Origin: Oscillospiraceae bacterium
GTDB lineage: Bacteria; Bacillota; Clostridia; Oscillospirales; Oscillospiraceae
NCBI GenBank assembly: GCA_009780435.1
Contig: WRAB01000007.1
Span: forward strand, 1-64,000
Reading direction: 5' to 3'
DNA: 64,000 bases
A program made the position numbers and the translations under genes. Below the pieces are notes generated by a model, which saw nothing but the letters and a program-made list of their open reading frames with translations, did no database searches and had not been told where the DNA came from. This document shows positions 42,825 to 50,314 of the stretch, piece after piece; the first letter of the stretch is position 1, and the number at the start of each line of letters is the position of its first letter.

Positions 42825-43984
42825 AGTATTACCCTTTCCCGTTCAATGAGATTCCATGTGGCGTCCACCAGATGAGAAAACCTTGGATCTTCTAGTTTTT
42901 CACAGATAAAACTTTGGCCGGGGGAGTTGATGTCCTCCCCGGAGATTTCCACCATGTCATATTGGGCGCAAAGGGCCTGCAGACGGGCAATCTGGGCGTC
43001 CGTGTTGCGAGATGGCATATAGGTGACCCCGCGGATACCCTCCGTTTTAAGCATAGCAAAGAGTTCGTCTAAAAAACAGTCCTCAAACTGCTGTGTCCGC
43101 TTGTCGCCGGTGACCGACTCCCCTACGTCTCCCAGATAGGGATAGCAGAGGATGGCCCCCGCCTGTTCCGAGAGGGCTACCAGCTCATGCAGGGTCAAGC
43201 ACTCATCCGTGGCCGGAATATAGAATTTTTCTACCAGTTGGGCTTTTAAAATACCCAGGAGATCGTAAGGCAAATCGCTACCCCTGGCCGAAAGCTTCTC
43301 CCTCTGGCTGTCGGTGAGGGGGATGGAGAGCCGCTCTAAGGCCGCTGCTATACCCTCTGATCCGAATGCCTTTAGAAGTTTGCCCGCCAGCGCCCAGAGC
43401 AGATGCCGCTCTGTCACGGCACCCCCTACATGATATTGAGACAGAGGCAGGACGTCTGCGTCAAAGTCCAATGTGACGCCCAAGGGGGTTACCAGGGTAT
43501 TGAGTCTCTGGGTCATAGCTCGATTTCGTATATTGCGGTGCTCCCGCAGGGGCGCGAACACCTCCTGCAAAAAGTCGTATTTGTCCGGCATGACGCTGTG
43601 GATCGCCATATAGGCGATACCCGCCTGATCCGGATTGTTAAAGCGTCTGCCGGCAAGGGCCGTCTTGCCCATGTCCGCCCGGCACTCCATGCCGCAGGTG
43701 ACGGCGATGCCAGCGATCTCCCCCGCCCGGCGAAATTCCGTAGCGCCGCCGATAGAATCGTGGTCCATAATCCCCGCCGTGTTGAGGCCCGCCGCTCTGG
43801 CGAAATAGACCGCCGCAGTGGGAGAGTAGGGCGAGAAGGAATAAGTCGTGTGGATGTGGTTATTGGCAAACTGTGGTCGCACCACAGGCGGTTCGGCCTC
43901 CGATGCTAAAAGCTTTGTCAAATGATCCAGCCGCTCCTCGGCGGAGGGCGCTGAAAGCAGGTGCAACCGTTCTGATTTTGTCAT
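42821..43984 (-). CDS. PHP-domain metal-dependent hydrolase
   Basis: A 387-aa protein with PHP metal ligands: HIHTTYS (His43, His45), MDHD (Asp74, His75), and ME at 99-100, then H in later segments. PHP proteins are phosphoesterases acting on sugar or nucleotide phosphates. It has no polymerase or histidinol context, and lies translationally coupled inside a sugar operon, so a sugar-phosphate substrate is likely. It starts 9 nt after the SDR gene. Confidence 0.8.
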   Translation of the reverse strand: MTKSERLHLLSAPSAEERLDHLTKLLASEAEPPVVRPQFANNHIHTTYSFSPYSPTAAVYFARAAGLNTAGIMDHDSIGGATEFRRAGEIAGIAVTCGMECRADMGKTALAGRRFNNPDQAGIAYMAIHSVMPDKYDFLQEVFAPLREHRNIRNRAMTQRLNTLVTPLGVTLDFDADVLPLSQYHVGGAVTERHLLWALAGKLLKAFGSEGIAAALERLSIPLTDSQREKLSARGSDLPYDLLGILKAQLVEKFYIPATDECLTLHELVALSEQAGAILCYPYLGDVGESVTGDKRTQQFEDCFLDELFAMLKTEGIRGVTYMPSRNTDAQIARLQALCAQYDMVEISGEDINSPGQSFICEKLEDPRFSHLVDATWNLIERERVIL

Positions 43985-43993
43985 GTGCGCCTC

Positions 43994-44875
43994 CTAGTTG
44001 AGCATGAGTTGCCCGCCGGTGACGGGGATGGCCTGGCCCGTTTCGTAGCACTGATCTACACAGTAGAATACGGCTTTTGCCACATCCTCCGGCAGACACC
44101 CTCGCTGGATGAGGCCTTTTTCCAGATAACTCTGCTTCACATCTGCAAGGGTCTTCGCCCCCGGCACCTTGCCCGCTTTGAGATATTGGACAAAGAGTCC
44201 GTTTTCCGGGTCAGACCACAGGGGGCCGTCGTAGTAATTGCCGGGACAGATGGCGTTGACTTTGATTCGATCAGGCGCCAGTTCCAGGGCAAAACTTTGG
44301 GTGAGACCAATGCCGCCAAACTTCCCGCCGGCATAGGCGAAATTGGCTTTGGAACCCGCAAGGCCCGACTTGGAGTTGATTTGGACGATGTCATACCACC
44401 GGCTGTCCTCCGCCTGGGATTGTGCTCTCATAATTTGCGACACCGCCTGGACACAGAGGAAATATCCCGTGTAGTTCACCCGGGTGACGAAGTCAAAGTC
44501 CTGGGGAGTCATCTCCTCTATACTGCCGGCTTTCAATACCCCGGCGTTGGAGAGGAAGAGGTCAATCCCCCCCATGAACGCCACCGATTGGGCGACCATG
44601 GCCGTGACACTCTCCGGATCGGACACATCGACTTGGATCGCCCACGCCCTGTCTCCCAGCGCCTGCGACTCCTTTTTCGCCTGTTCCAGATTTAAATCTG
44701 CCAGGACGACACTGGCGCCCTCCCGGTAGAGGGACTGGGCGATGCCCAGCCCAAACCCCTGGGCGCCGCCGGTGATGACGGCCAAGCGGCCACCTAGCCG
44801 TCCCGCTGTATTCGGTCTGTTTTGCACATTGTGCGCCGCTGTGATTTTTGCCTGTGCCAAAGTCAATTCTATCAC
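43994..44875 (-). CDS. SDR dehydrogenase, sorbitol-6-phosphate dehydrogenase (SrlD)-like
   Basis: A 293-aa short-chain dehydrogenase. A 28-residue N-terminal extension precedes the Rossmann motif ITGGAQGFGLG; later come LSNAG, INSKSG with the catalytic Ser, YAGGK with the catalytic Tyr and Lys, and the QINSKSG..GSK...Y...KFGG.GLTQS.AL.LA stretch typical of SrlD. It would oxidise a hexitol phosphate to a ketose-6-phosphate. First gene of its operon. GTG 44875 is the assigned start, but GAGG is only 2 nt away; TTG at 44866 is an alternative. Confidence 0.8.
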   Translation of the reverse strand: MIELTLAQAKITAAHNVQNRPNTAGRLGGRLAVITGGAQGFGLGIAQSLYREGASVVLADLNLEQAKKESQALGDRAWAIQVDVSDPESVTAMVAQSVAFMGGIDLFLSNAGVLKAGSIEEMTPQDFDFVTRVNYTGYFLCVQAVSQIMRAQSQAEDSRWYDIVQINSKSGLAGSKANFAYAGGKFGGIGLTQSFALELAPDRIKVNAICPGNYYDGPLWSDPENGLFVQYLKAGKVPGAKTLADVKQSYLEKGLIQRGCLPEDVAKAVFYCVDQCYETGQAIPVTGGQLMLN

Positions 44876-44910
44876 ATCCTCGTGTTTTTGCGCCGCCGTT
44901 GCGCCGCTTT

Positions 44911-44930
44911 TTCCCGCCCCAGGCGGGGAA
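44911..44930. repeat. GC-rich hairpin, family C
   Basis: TTCCCGCC / GGCGGGGAA with one bulge, in the leader of the SDR operon, between promoter and start codon. Confidence 0.65.
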
Positions 44931-44967
44931 TACAGGTAGATTCCTGCAATTGTCTGTGTTTTTCTTT

Positions 44968-44996
44968 ATTATATTCTGTTTGTGTTGGTTTTGCAA
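44968..44996 (-). promoter_or_regulatory. Promoter of the SDR-PHP-SorE-DeoR-kinase operon
   Basis: -35 TTGCAA (44991-44996), 17-bp spacer, -10 TATAAT (44968-44973). The leader is about 85 nt. Confidence 0.75.
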
Positions 44997-45046
44997 GGGG
45001 GAATTTATAACGAGAGAGGTTAAAGGCGTTGATACACTGTTTGCGC

Positions 45047-45141
45047 TGTAGGGGCGCACATTGTGCGCCCGTCAACCGCTACCGCAACAAATTATGTGCG
45101 GTATGCTCCCAACATCCGGGCGAACACTGTTCGTCCCTACA
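45047..45141. repeat. Palindromic intergenic repeat, family B copy 4
   Basis: Ends TGTAGGGGCG and CGTCCCTACA with internal hairpins; the first 25 nt are identical to 7040-7064. It occupies the gap before the 3' end of lipA. Confidence 0.85.
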
Positions 45142-45171
45142 TTTGAATTCAACGTAATTGTGCCACTCCCG

Positions 45172-46020
45172 TTACAATCCCAACGCCTCCCCGGCGTGGT
45201 AAGAGCTCCTGACCAGCGGAGCCGAGGCCACGAAGGCAAACCCTTTTGCCCGTGCCGCCGCCCCGTATGCCTCAAATTGTGCGGGGGTCACGTAGGACTG
45301 TACCGGGTAGTGGGCCTTGGAGGGTGCTAAATACTGGCCGATTGTCAAGAACTCGCACCCCACTTCCAGCAAATCGTCAAAGAGTTGGAGCACCTGTTCC
45401 TCCGTCTCTCCGAATCCCAGCATAATCCCGGATTTAGAGCGAACCGCCGGATTTTGCGTTTTGATCTGATGCAAAATCGTGAGGGAGCGCACATAGTCTG
45501 CGCCGGGTCGAATCTGAGGATACAGGGCCGCCACGGTCTCCATATTGTGGCTGATGACGTTGGGCGCAGCGGCAATCACCTGTGCAAGAGCACTGGGATT
45601 TCCCATAAAATCCGGGATCAGCACTTCTATAGCCGTACCGGGGGTCGTGTTCCGGATCGCTTGAATCACCTGTGCAAACTGCATAGTGCCCCCGTCCGGC
45701 AGGTCGTCCCGGGTGACGGAGGTGATGACCACGTATCGGAGTCCCAGCGCCTTGACCGCCTCCGCCACTCGCATCGGCTCCTCCGGGTCTACGGGCGTAG
45801 GTTCTGCGTGGCGGACGTTGCAAAACCGACAGTCCCGTGTACAGTTTGCCCCCAGAATCATAATGGTCGCGGTCTTTTGGGAGAAGCACTCTGCATAGTT
45901 GGGGCAGTTGGCCTCCTGACAGACGGTATTTAATTGTAAAGATTCCAAAAGTGCCTCCACAGCTGCCTGATTGGGGCTGTGTTTATGTGGGATCCGCAGC
46001 CAGTCCGGCTTTTTCAGCAT
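45172..46020 (-). CDS. lipA: Lipoyl synthase
   Basis: A 282-aa radical SAM enzyme that inserts two sulfurs into octanoyl groups. It has the auxiliary-cluster cysteines CQEANCPNYAEC, the radical SAM motif CTRDCRFC, and the C-terminal RSSY whose Ser ligates the second cluster. ATG 46020 is 8 nt past AAGGGGG; the GTG three codons upstream overlaps that site. It follows lplA by 13 nt. It likely completes the cofactor for the E2 at 50315. Confidence 0.96.
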   Translation of the reverse strand: MLKKPDWLRIPHKHSPNQAAVEALLESLQLNTVCQEANCPNYAECFSQKTATIMILGANCTRDCRFCNVRHAEPTPVDPEEPMRVAEAVKALGLRYVVITSVTRDDLPDGGTMQFAQVIQAIRNTTPGTAIEVLIPDFMGNPSALAQVIAAAPNVISHNMETVAALYPQIRPGADYVRSLTILHQIKTQNPAVRSKSGIMLGFGETEEQVLQLFDDLLEVGCEFLTIGQYLAPSKAHYPVQSYVTPAQFEAYGAAARAKGFAFVASAPLVRSSYHAGEALGL

Positions 46021-46033
46021 CTGATCCACCCCC

Positions 46034-47026
46034 TTACTCGAAGATACAGGAGAGCAGTTGCTCCTGTGTGATCTCGCCCAGATAGGGCCGCAGATCGACC
46101 CCCGCCAGGACGTCTGCTATGGCCCCCCGGCAAAAGGATTTGCCCGTAAACATCTGCTCTAAGCCGCAGATGGGGGCAGTCGCCAAAAAGTCCCCGCAGA
46201 TGGAGCAGGCGGTGATCTCGCCCCGGATCACGTCCAGGAATGCCTCTACTTTTCCGGCGGGAAAGCGCTTGCTGCTGGAAATGGAAAACTGGGGATCACG
46301 TCCAAAGGTCCACGCCGGGTTTGCGTATTTCTCCCGGCAGATATCGTCTATTTTTGTCAAGTCCGTATCCGTCAGGGTGTATGTCTGCATCTCCCACTCC
46401 TGGGCGAGTGCTTCTGACAGCAATGTCCAAAACTCTGCTGTGGACACAGGCGTCGCCATATGCTCCCGCAGATTTGTCACCCGGCTGCGGACGGAGCGGA
46501 TGGCTTTTGATCGGATTTTTTCATCGTCCACTTGGAGCACCCCCGCCAGCATGTCCAAATCTGCGTCGTATAGGAGTGACCCGTGGGTACACACCCGTCC
46601 ATTGCGGGTATATTGAGCCAGGCCGGAGACCTTTTTTCCGGCTACCAGAATATCATTTCGCCCCTCTAATTGGGCGGGGATGCCCAGTTTATTTAAGGCC
46701 CTAACAATAGGCCCTGCCACTGTCTCACGCAGAATTTCCTGTACGTCTCCCGCTGTCTGGGGCAGGATGAGGGTATATAACAGTGTGCCGAGATCTGTAT
46801 AAATCGTCCCGCCGCCGCTCTGCCGCCGGACGATCTGGATCTGTTCTTTCTTTGCATAACTGCAGTCAATCTCTGCGGCGGCAACTTGATTGGCCCCCAG
46901 CATGGCGCATTGATCCGCCTGCCAGATCATAAAAAGGGGCTGATCCAGGGGGAAGTGCTCCAAGAAATAGGTCTCCACAGAGAAATGAAATGCGGCGTCC
47001 TGGCTATTTGGCGTCACGTATAGCAA
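46034..47026 (-). CDS. lplA: Lipoate-protein ligase A
   Basis: A 330-aa ligase that activates lipoate (or octanoate) with ATP and attaches it to a lipoyl-domain Lys. Catalytic fold motifs RRQSGGGTIYTDLG and NDILVAGKKVSGLAQY are present, as is the C-terminal accessory domain. It starts with TTG 9 nt past AGGAGG. With lipA it can supply lipoylated E2. Promoter at 47066-47094. Confidence 0.94.
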   Translation of the reverse strand: MLYVTPNSQDAAFHFSVETYFLEHFPLDQPLFMIWQADQCAMLGANQVAAAEIDCSYAKKEQIQIVRRQSGGGTIYTDLGTLLYTLILPQTAGDVQEILRETVAGPIVRALNKLGIPAQLEGRNDILVAGKKVSGLAQYTRNGRVCTHGSLLYDADLDMLAGVLQVDDEKIRSKAIRSVRSRVTNLREHMATPVSTAEFWTLLSEALAQEWEMQTYTLTDTDLTKIDDICREKYANPAWTFGRDPQFSISSSKRFPAGKVEAFLDVIRGEITACSICGDFLATAPICGLEQMFTGKSFCRGAIADVLAGVDLRPYLGEITQEQLLSCIFE

Positions 47027-47065
47027 TGGGGGTTTCCTCCTGTTGAGATGGAGTGTTGTTGTTAA

Positions 47066-47094
47066 AGCATAATCAAGCTCTGGTCAATTGTCAA
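47066..47094 (-). promoter_or_regulatory. Promoter of lplA-lipA
   Basis: -35 TTGACA (47089-47094), 17-bp spacer, -10 TATGCT (47066-47071). Confidence 0.8.
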
Positions 47095-47208
47095 TGGGGA
47101 GTTAGAGCAGTAGACGTTGCGCCGCTGGTGTGGTATACTTCTTTATGTCCGATACCTGTTTTTTGTTGGTAGGGTAGCGGGTTTATACTAGGTATGGGAG
47201 GATGAAAA

Positions 47209-48021
47209 ATGAGTGTTAAGGATAAGTTGCTTGAAAAGGGCTATGAAAAACAGGTAGAAATTTTAGAAAGACTGGCACTTGATTGTATCATTCTTAAGAC
47301 ATCAAAAAGTAAAGATGAAGAATTTTCATTAGGGGAAAGCAAAATCGGAGGATTCCCTCAACTTCCTCCAAATTTTGAATGGCCTAAGTTCAATAGTAAG
47401 CCTTTGGCATTCTTAGCTCAATTAAATCTGGAACAGATTGCAAAGTATGATACACAAAAACTGTTGCCCGCAACTGGTATGCTGTACTTTTTTCACGAGG
47501 GCGGTGAAAAAGTATGGGGCTTTGACCCGAAAGATAAAGGTGGGTTCAAGGTCGCTTACTATGATGGCGATATGTCTGAATTAACCAATATTCCTCTACC
47601 AAATGATTTGGAGGACTATCTTAAATTTTCACCCTGTAAATTAGAATTTTCTTGCGGGAAATCATACCCGATAGACTTATATGGGCTCGATGATGAATTT
47701 TTTGATACTATTACAGAGTATTTGGAAGGAACAATAAATAAGCTGTTTGGGTATCCCGATTTAATTCAGGGGGATATTTTTTTAGAAAGCCAGCTTGTAA
47801 CCAACGGTCTTTACTGCGGAAGTCCCGCCGGATATAATAACCCAAAGGCAAAAGACCTCGAACAAGGTGCATCAGAATGGGTACTCCTGTTTCAACTGGA
47901 TTCAGATGATAATGCAAATATGATGTGGGGAGATGTTGGCAGAATATATTTTACAATAAAGAAGCAAGATTTAAAAAATAAAGCTTTTGATGCAAGTTGG
48001 TCGTCTTTCCAGTGTAGCTAA
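47209..48021 (+). CDS. YwqG-like DUF1963 protein
   Basis: A 270-aa protein of the YwqG/DUF1963 family: SKIGGFPQLPPNFEWP near 45, FLAQLNLEQI near 68, GMLYFFHE, and ending with WVLLFQLDSDD...MMWGDVGRIYFTI. Function unknown in the family. Codon use is strikingly AT-rich compared with its neighbours, suggesting acquisition from a low-GC relative. An extended -10 (TGGTATACT near 47130) may drive it. Confidence 0.85.
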   Translation: MSVKDKLLEKGYEKQVEILERLALDCIILKTSKSKDEEFSLGESKIGGFPQLPPNFEWPKFNSKPLAFLAQLNLEQIAKYDTQKLLPATGMLYFFHEGGEKVWGFDPKDKGGFKVAYYDGDMSELTNIPLPNDLEDYLKFSPCKLEFSCGKSYPIDLYGLDDEFFDTITEYLEGTINKLFGYPDLIQGDIFLESQLVTNGLYCGSPAGYNNPKAKDLEQGASEWVLLFQLDSDDNANMMWGDVGRIYFTIKKQDLKNKAFDASWSSFQCS

Positions 48022-48048
48022 CAAGCCCCATCGCCCCATAGAAAAGTG

Positions 48049-48077
48049 GCACAGAAATCCCCTGTGCTGCTTTTTTA
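48049..48077 (+). terminator. Terminator after the YwqG gene
   Basis: Stem GCACAG / CTGTGC with a 7-nt loop, followed by TGCTTTTTTA. The T-run directly abuts the next promoter. Confidence 0.8.
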
Positions 48078-48079
48078 TA

Positions 48080-48107
48080 TTGACAAAATGTTAAAACATG
48101 ATAAACT
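48080..48107 (+). promoter_or_regulatory. Promoter and possible operator of the second DeoR gene
   Basis: -35 TTGACA (48080-48085), 16-bp spacer, -10 TAAACT (48102-48107). The spacer contains AATGTTAAAACAT, whose half-sites resemble the large inverted repeat at 50262-50293. Confidence 0.7.
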
Positions 48108-48163
48108 CAAGATGATTATAACACGTTGCGAACACGAAAAAATAGATATCCGGAGGGGCGGGC

Positions 48164-48913
48164 ATGTACGAGATTCGACAAGAGCAGATGAATGCGTTCA
48201 TCCAAGAGCGTGAAGTGGTGACCATGAAGGAACTGCAAACTCGCTTTGCCCAGGTCTCTCTCATGACCATCCACCGGGACTTAGACGCCCTGGCGGCGGC
48301 GGGGCTTATTACCAAGGTCCGGGGCGGGGCCAGGAGTGTCCGCCATCAAGGGGATTTGACCTTTGAAGTCCGATCCGAGGAGAATCAGACGGGAAAGGCC
48401 AAAATGGCCAAAAAGGCGGCGGAGCTGGTAGGCGGACAGGCCAGTATTTTTCTGGATTCCGGTACGTCTTGTCTGGCCCTGGCGAGAATTTTACCGACCA
48501 CCCCGACAATGGCAATCACCACGGGGCCGAATATTGCGCTGGCCCTGGCATCAGTCCAAGGCCCGGCGGTGACCATGTGTCCCGGTGCGCTCAACAAGGA
48601 GAATCTTACCGTCTCCGGCCACAGTACGCTTCAATTTTTGGAGACGATTAATATTGACTTCGCTTTCCTCGGCGTCTCCGGCTACGGCAGGGGTGCGGGG
48701 TTCACCTGCGGCAAAGAGAGCGAGATGATGGTCAAGCGCCAGGTCATTAAGCGAGCCCGTCAGACGGCGGTATTCTGCGATGAAGCCAAGTTCCACCGGC
48801 TCATGCCGTTTACCTTTGCCACGCTGGAGGATATTGACTACGTGATCACAGATAAGCCGCCCAGTGAGGTGTTTGTGGAGATGGCGCAGGGTGCCGGTGT
48901 GACGGTTTTGTGA
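48164..48913 (+). CDS. DeoR-family transcriptional regulator
   Basis: A 249-aa regulator: HTH (MKELQTRFAQVSLMTIHRDLDALAAAGLI) and effector domain with LDSGTSCLAL, SGYGRGAGFTCGKESE and CDEAKFHRL. The gene itself is GC-rich like the core genome. It may control the dehydrogenase operon 1.4 kb downstream, since related half-sites lie in both promoters (inference). Confidence 0.9.
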   Translation: MYEIRQEQMNAFIQEREVVTMKELQTRFAQVSLMTIHRDLDALAAAGLITKVRGGARSVRHQGDLTFEVRSEENQTGKAKMAKKAAELVGGQASIFLDSGTSCLALARILPTTPTMAITTGPNIALALASVQGPAVTMCPGALNKENLTVSGHSTLQFLETINIDFAFLGVSGYGRGAGFTCGKESEMMVKRQVIKRARQTAVFCDEAKFHRLMPFTFATLEDIDYVITDKPPSEVFVEMAQGAGVTVL

Positions 48914-49078
48914 CAGAAAGCGCCGTATTGCGATGTAATTCACAGTAGGATTCTTTTGTACTCCCATCGTTTCACTTGAGGCGCACGAGGAAAGTTGTTT
49001 TTTATAATATGACATGCCGTTGTCGCATTTGCTGTGGTATTTTTGTTTCAAATTCAAAAAGAATAGGGGCGTTGAAAA

Positions 49079-49489
49079 ATGAAAATTAGCAACGTAACAG
49101 CTTGCGTACAGGTAAGAGATGACTTCGGAGCGTGTTTCGATTTTTACACTGAAAAATTAGGGCTAGTACCAATCTATGGTGATAGAAATGGCCCATATGC
49201 TAATTTTGCAAATTGTAAAGACGGCGAACCTTTTTTTGCCATGTATGCAGCGAAAGATGCCAGTGAGCGGATTGCAGGATACACTATTTCCGATAACACA
49301 GGGTCTTCAGATACGCTATCAGCCGTTTTTCATACGACAGATTTTGAAGGCATTTATAACAATTGGGTGGAAGCGGGTGTGGAGTTCATTGACAGAGTCG
49401 TGATGGGTGAGGGAGATGAGACGTTTCATATGGCTATTTTTAGCGATACCGAGGGGAACATGCTCAGCTTAGAAGATGGCGGCGTATAA
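49079..49489 (+). CDS. VOC-family (glyoxalase-like) protein
   Basis: A 136-aa vicinal-oxygen-chelate protein made of two beta-alpha-beta modules: MKISNVTACVQVRDDFGACFDFYTEKLGL and TDFEGIYNNWVEAGVEFIDR...FSDTEGNMLSL with the usual C-terminal Glu/Asp region. Substrate unknown; related proteins include bleomycin-type resistance factors. AT-rich. The 165-bp gap upstream holds a TATAAT but no matching -35. Confidence 0.8.
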   Translation: MKISNVTACVQVRDDFGACFDFYTEKLGLVPIYGDRNGPYANFANCKDGEPFFAMYAAKDASERIAGYTISDNTGSSDTLSAVFHTTDFEGIYNNWVEAGVEFIDRVVMGEGDETFHMAIFSDTEGNMLSLEDGGV

Positions 49490-49537
49490 AGTAGGCAGAT
49501 GGCCGGGGGCGGCGAAAAACGCCGCGGAGGGCATAAT

Positions 49538-50185
49538 ATGACAACGAAACAAGAGCGGTCAGCAATATTCAAATCATTTCAATCTAACATAAAGAGAAGC
49601 GGCTCCTTTGACGAGGGCAAAGAAAATTTACTTGCACTTAGAAAGGAATTATCCGTAATATGTGATTATATTTTTGAGGGTTGCAGCCATGAAGATTTTT
49701 GTAAAATGCCCCTCAAAAGCGATAAAACCATTGCATATTACCTCTATCACTTGAATCGGATTGAAGATGTTACATCAAATGTTTTAATTGCAGGCAAAGA
49801 GCAGATTTTCTTTGCTGAAAACTTTGAGAAACGATTAAACGCCCCTGTCATTACCACAGGGAACGAAATAGCCCGTGACGGGCTAATTGCGTTTAGCAAA
49901 GCGTTAGATCTAACACAACTTAGAGAATATGTTGCTGCGGTTATGGACAATACAAACGAGATCATTCAAGGCATGGGTTTTCAAGATTCCAAAACGAAAG
50001 TTTCGGCAGAACGAAAAGCAGAGGTCATGAAATCGAATACTGTATCGACAGATGAACGTGCAGTTTGGCTTGTTGATTACTGGTGCAATAAAACGTATGC
50101 CGGTTTGATGCTGATGCCTTTTTCAAGGCATATCATGCTACATCTTGATGGCTGTCTGCGAATAATCAACAAGATAAAAAAGTAA
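49538..50185 (+). CDS. Possible DinB-like four-helix protein
   Basis: A 215-aa, mostly helical protein. YYLYHLNRIEDVTSNVLI resembles the conserved N-terminal helix of DinB/YfiT-type proteins, where the His binds metal. ATG 49538 is 7 nt past GGAGG; a GCGGCG/CGCCGC hairpin lies just before that site. AT-rich and 48 nt after the VOC gene, so the two were probably gained together. Function unknown. Confidence 0.6.
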   Translation: MTTKQERSAIFKSFQSNIKRSGSFDEGKENLLALRKELSVICDYIFEGCSHEDFCKMPLKSDKTIAYYLYHLNRIEDVTSNVLIAGKEQIFFAENFEKRLNAPVITTGNEIARDGLIAFSKALDLTQLREYVAAVMDNTNEIIQGMGFQDSKTKVSAERKAEVMKSNTVSTDERAVWLVDYWCNKTYAGLMLMPFSRHIMLHLDGCLRIINKIKK

Positions 50186-50207
50186 CATTCAACCTACGCT
50201 GCCCCCG

Positions 50208-50247
50208 AATCCCACAAGGCAAATACAAGTCTTGCGGGATTTTTTTA
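50208..50247 (+). terminator. Terminator after the DinB-like gene
   Basis: Stem AATCCCACAAG / CTTGCGGGATT with one mismatch, then a run of seven T. Confidence 0.88.
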
Positions 50248-50293
50248 TTGACAGTGTCACTGAAATGTTATAATATAATAAATATAACATTTC
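50248..50293 (+). promoter_or_regulatory. Promoter and large inverted-repeat operator of the dehydrogenase operon
   Basis: -35 TTGACA (50248-50253) and an AT-rich -10 region TATAATATAATA (50269-50280). A perfect 11-bp inverted repeat GAAATGTTATA (50262-50272) / TATAACATTTC (50283-50293) covers the -10, so a bound protein would block transcription. Confidence 0.75.
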
Positions 50294-50314
50294 GTAACAC
50301 GCGGGAGGAGAGCG

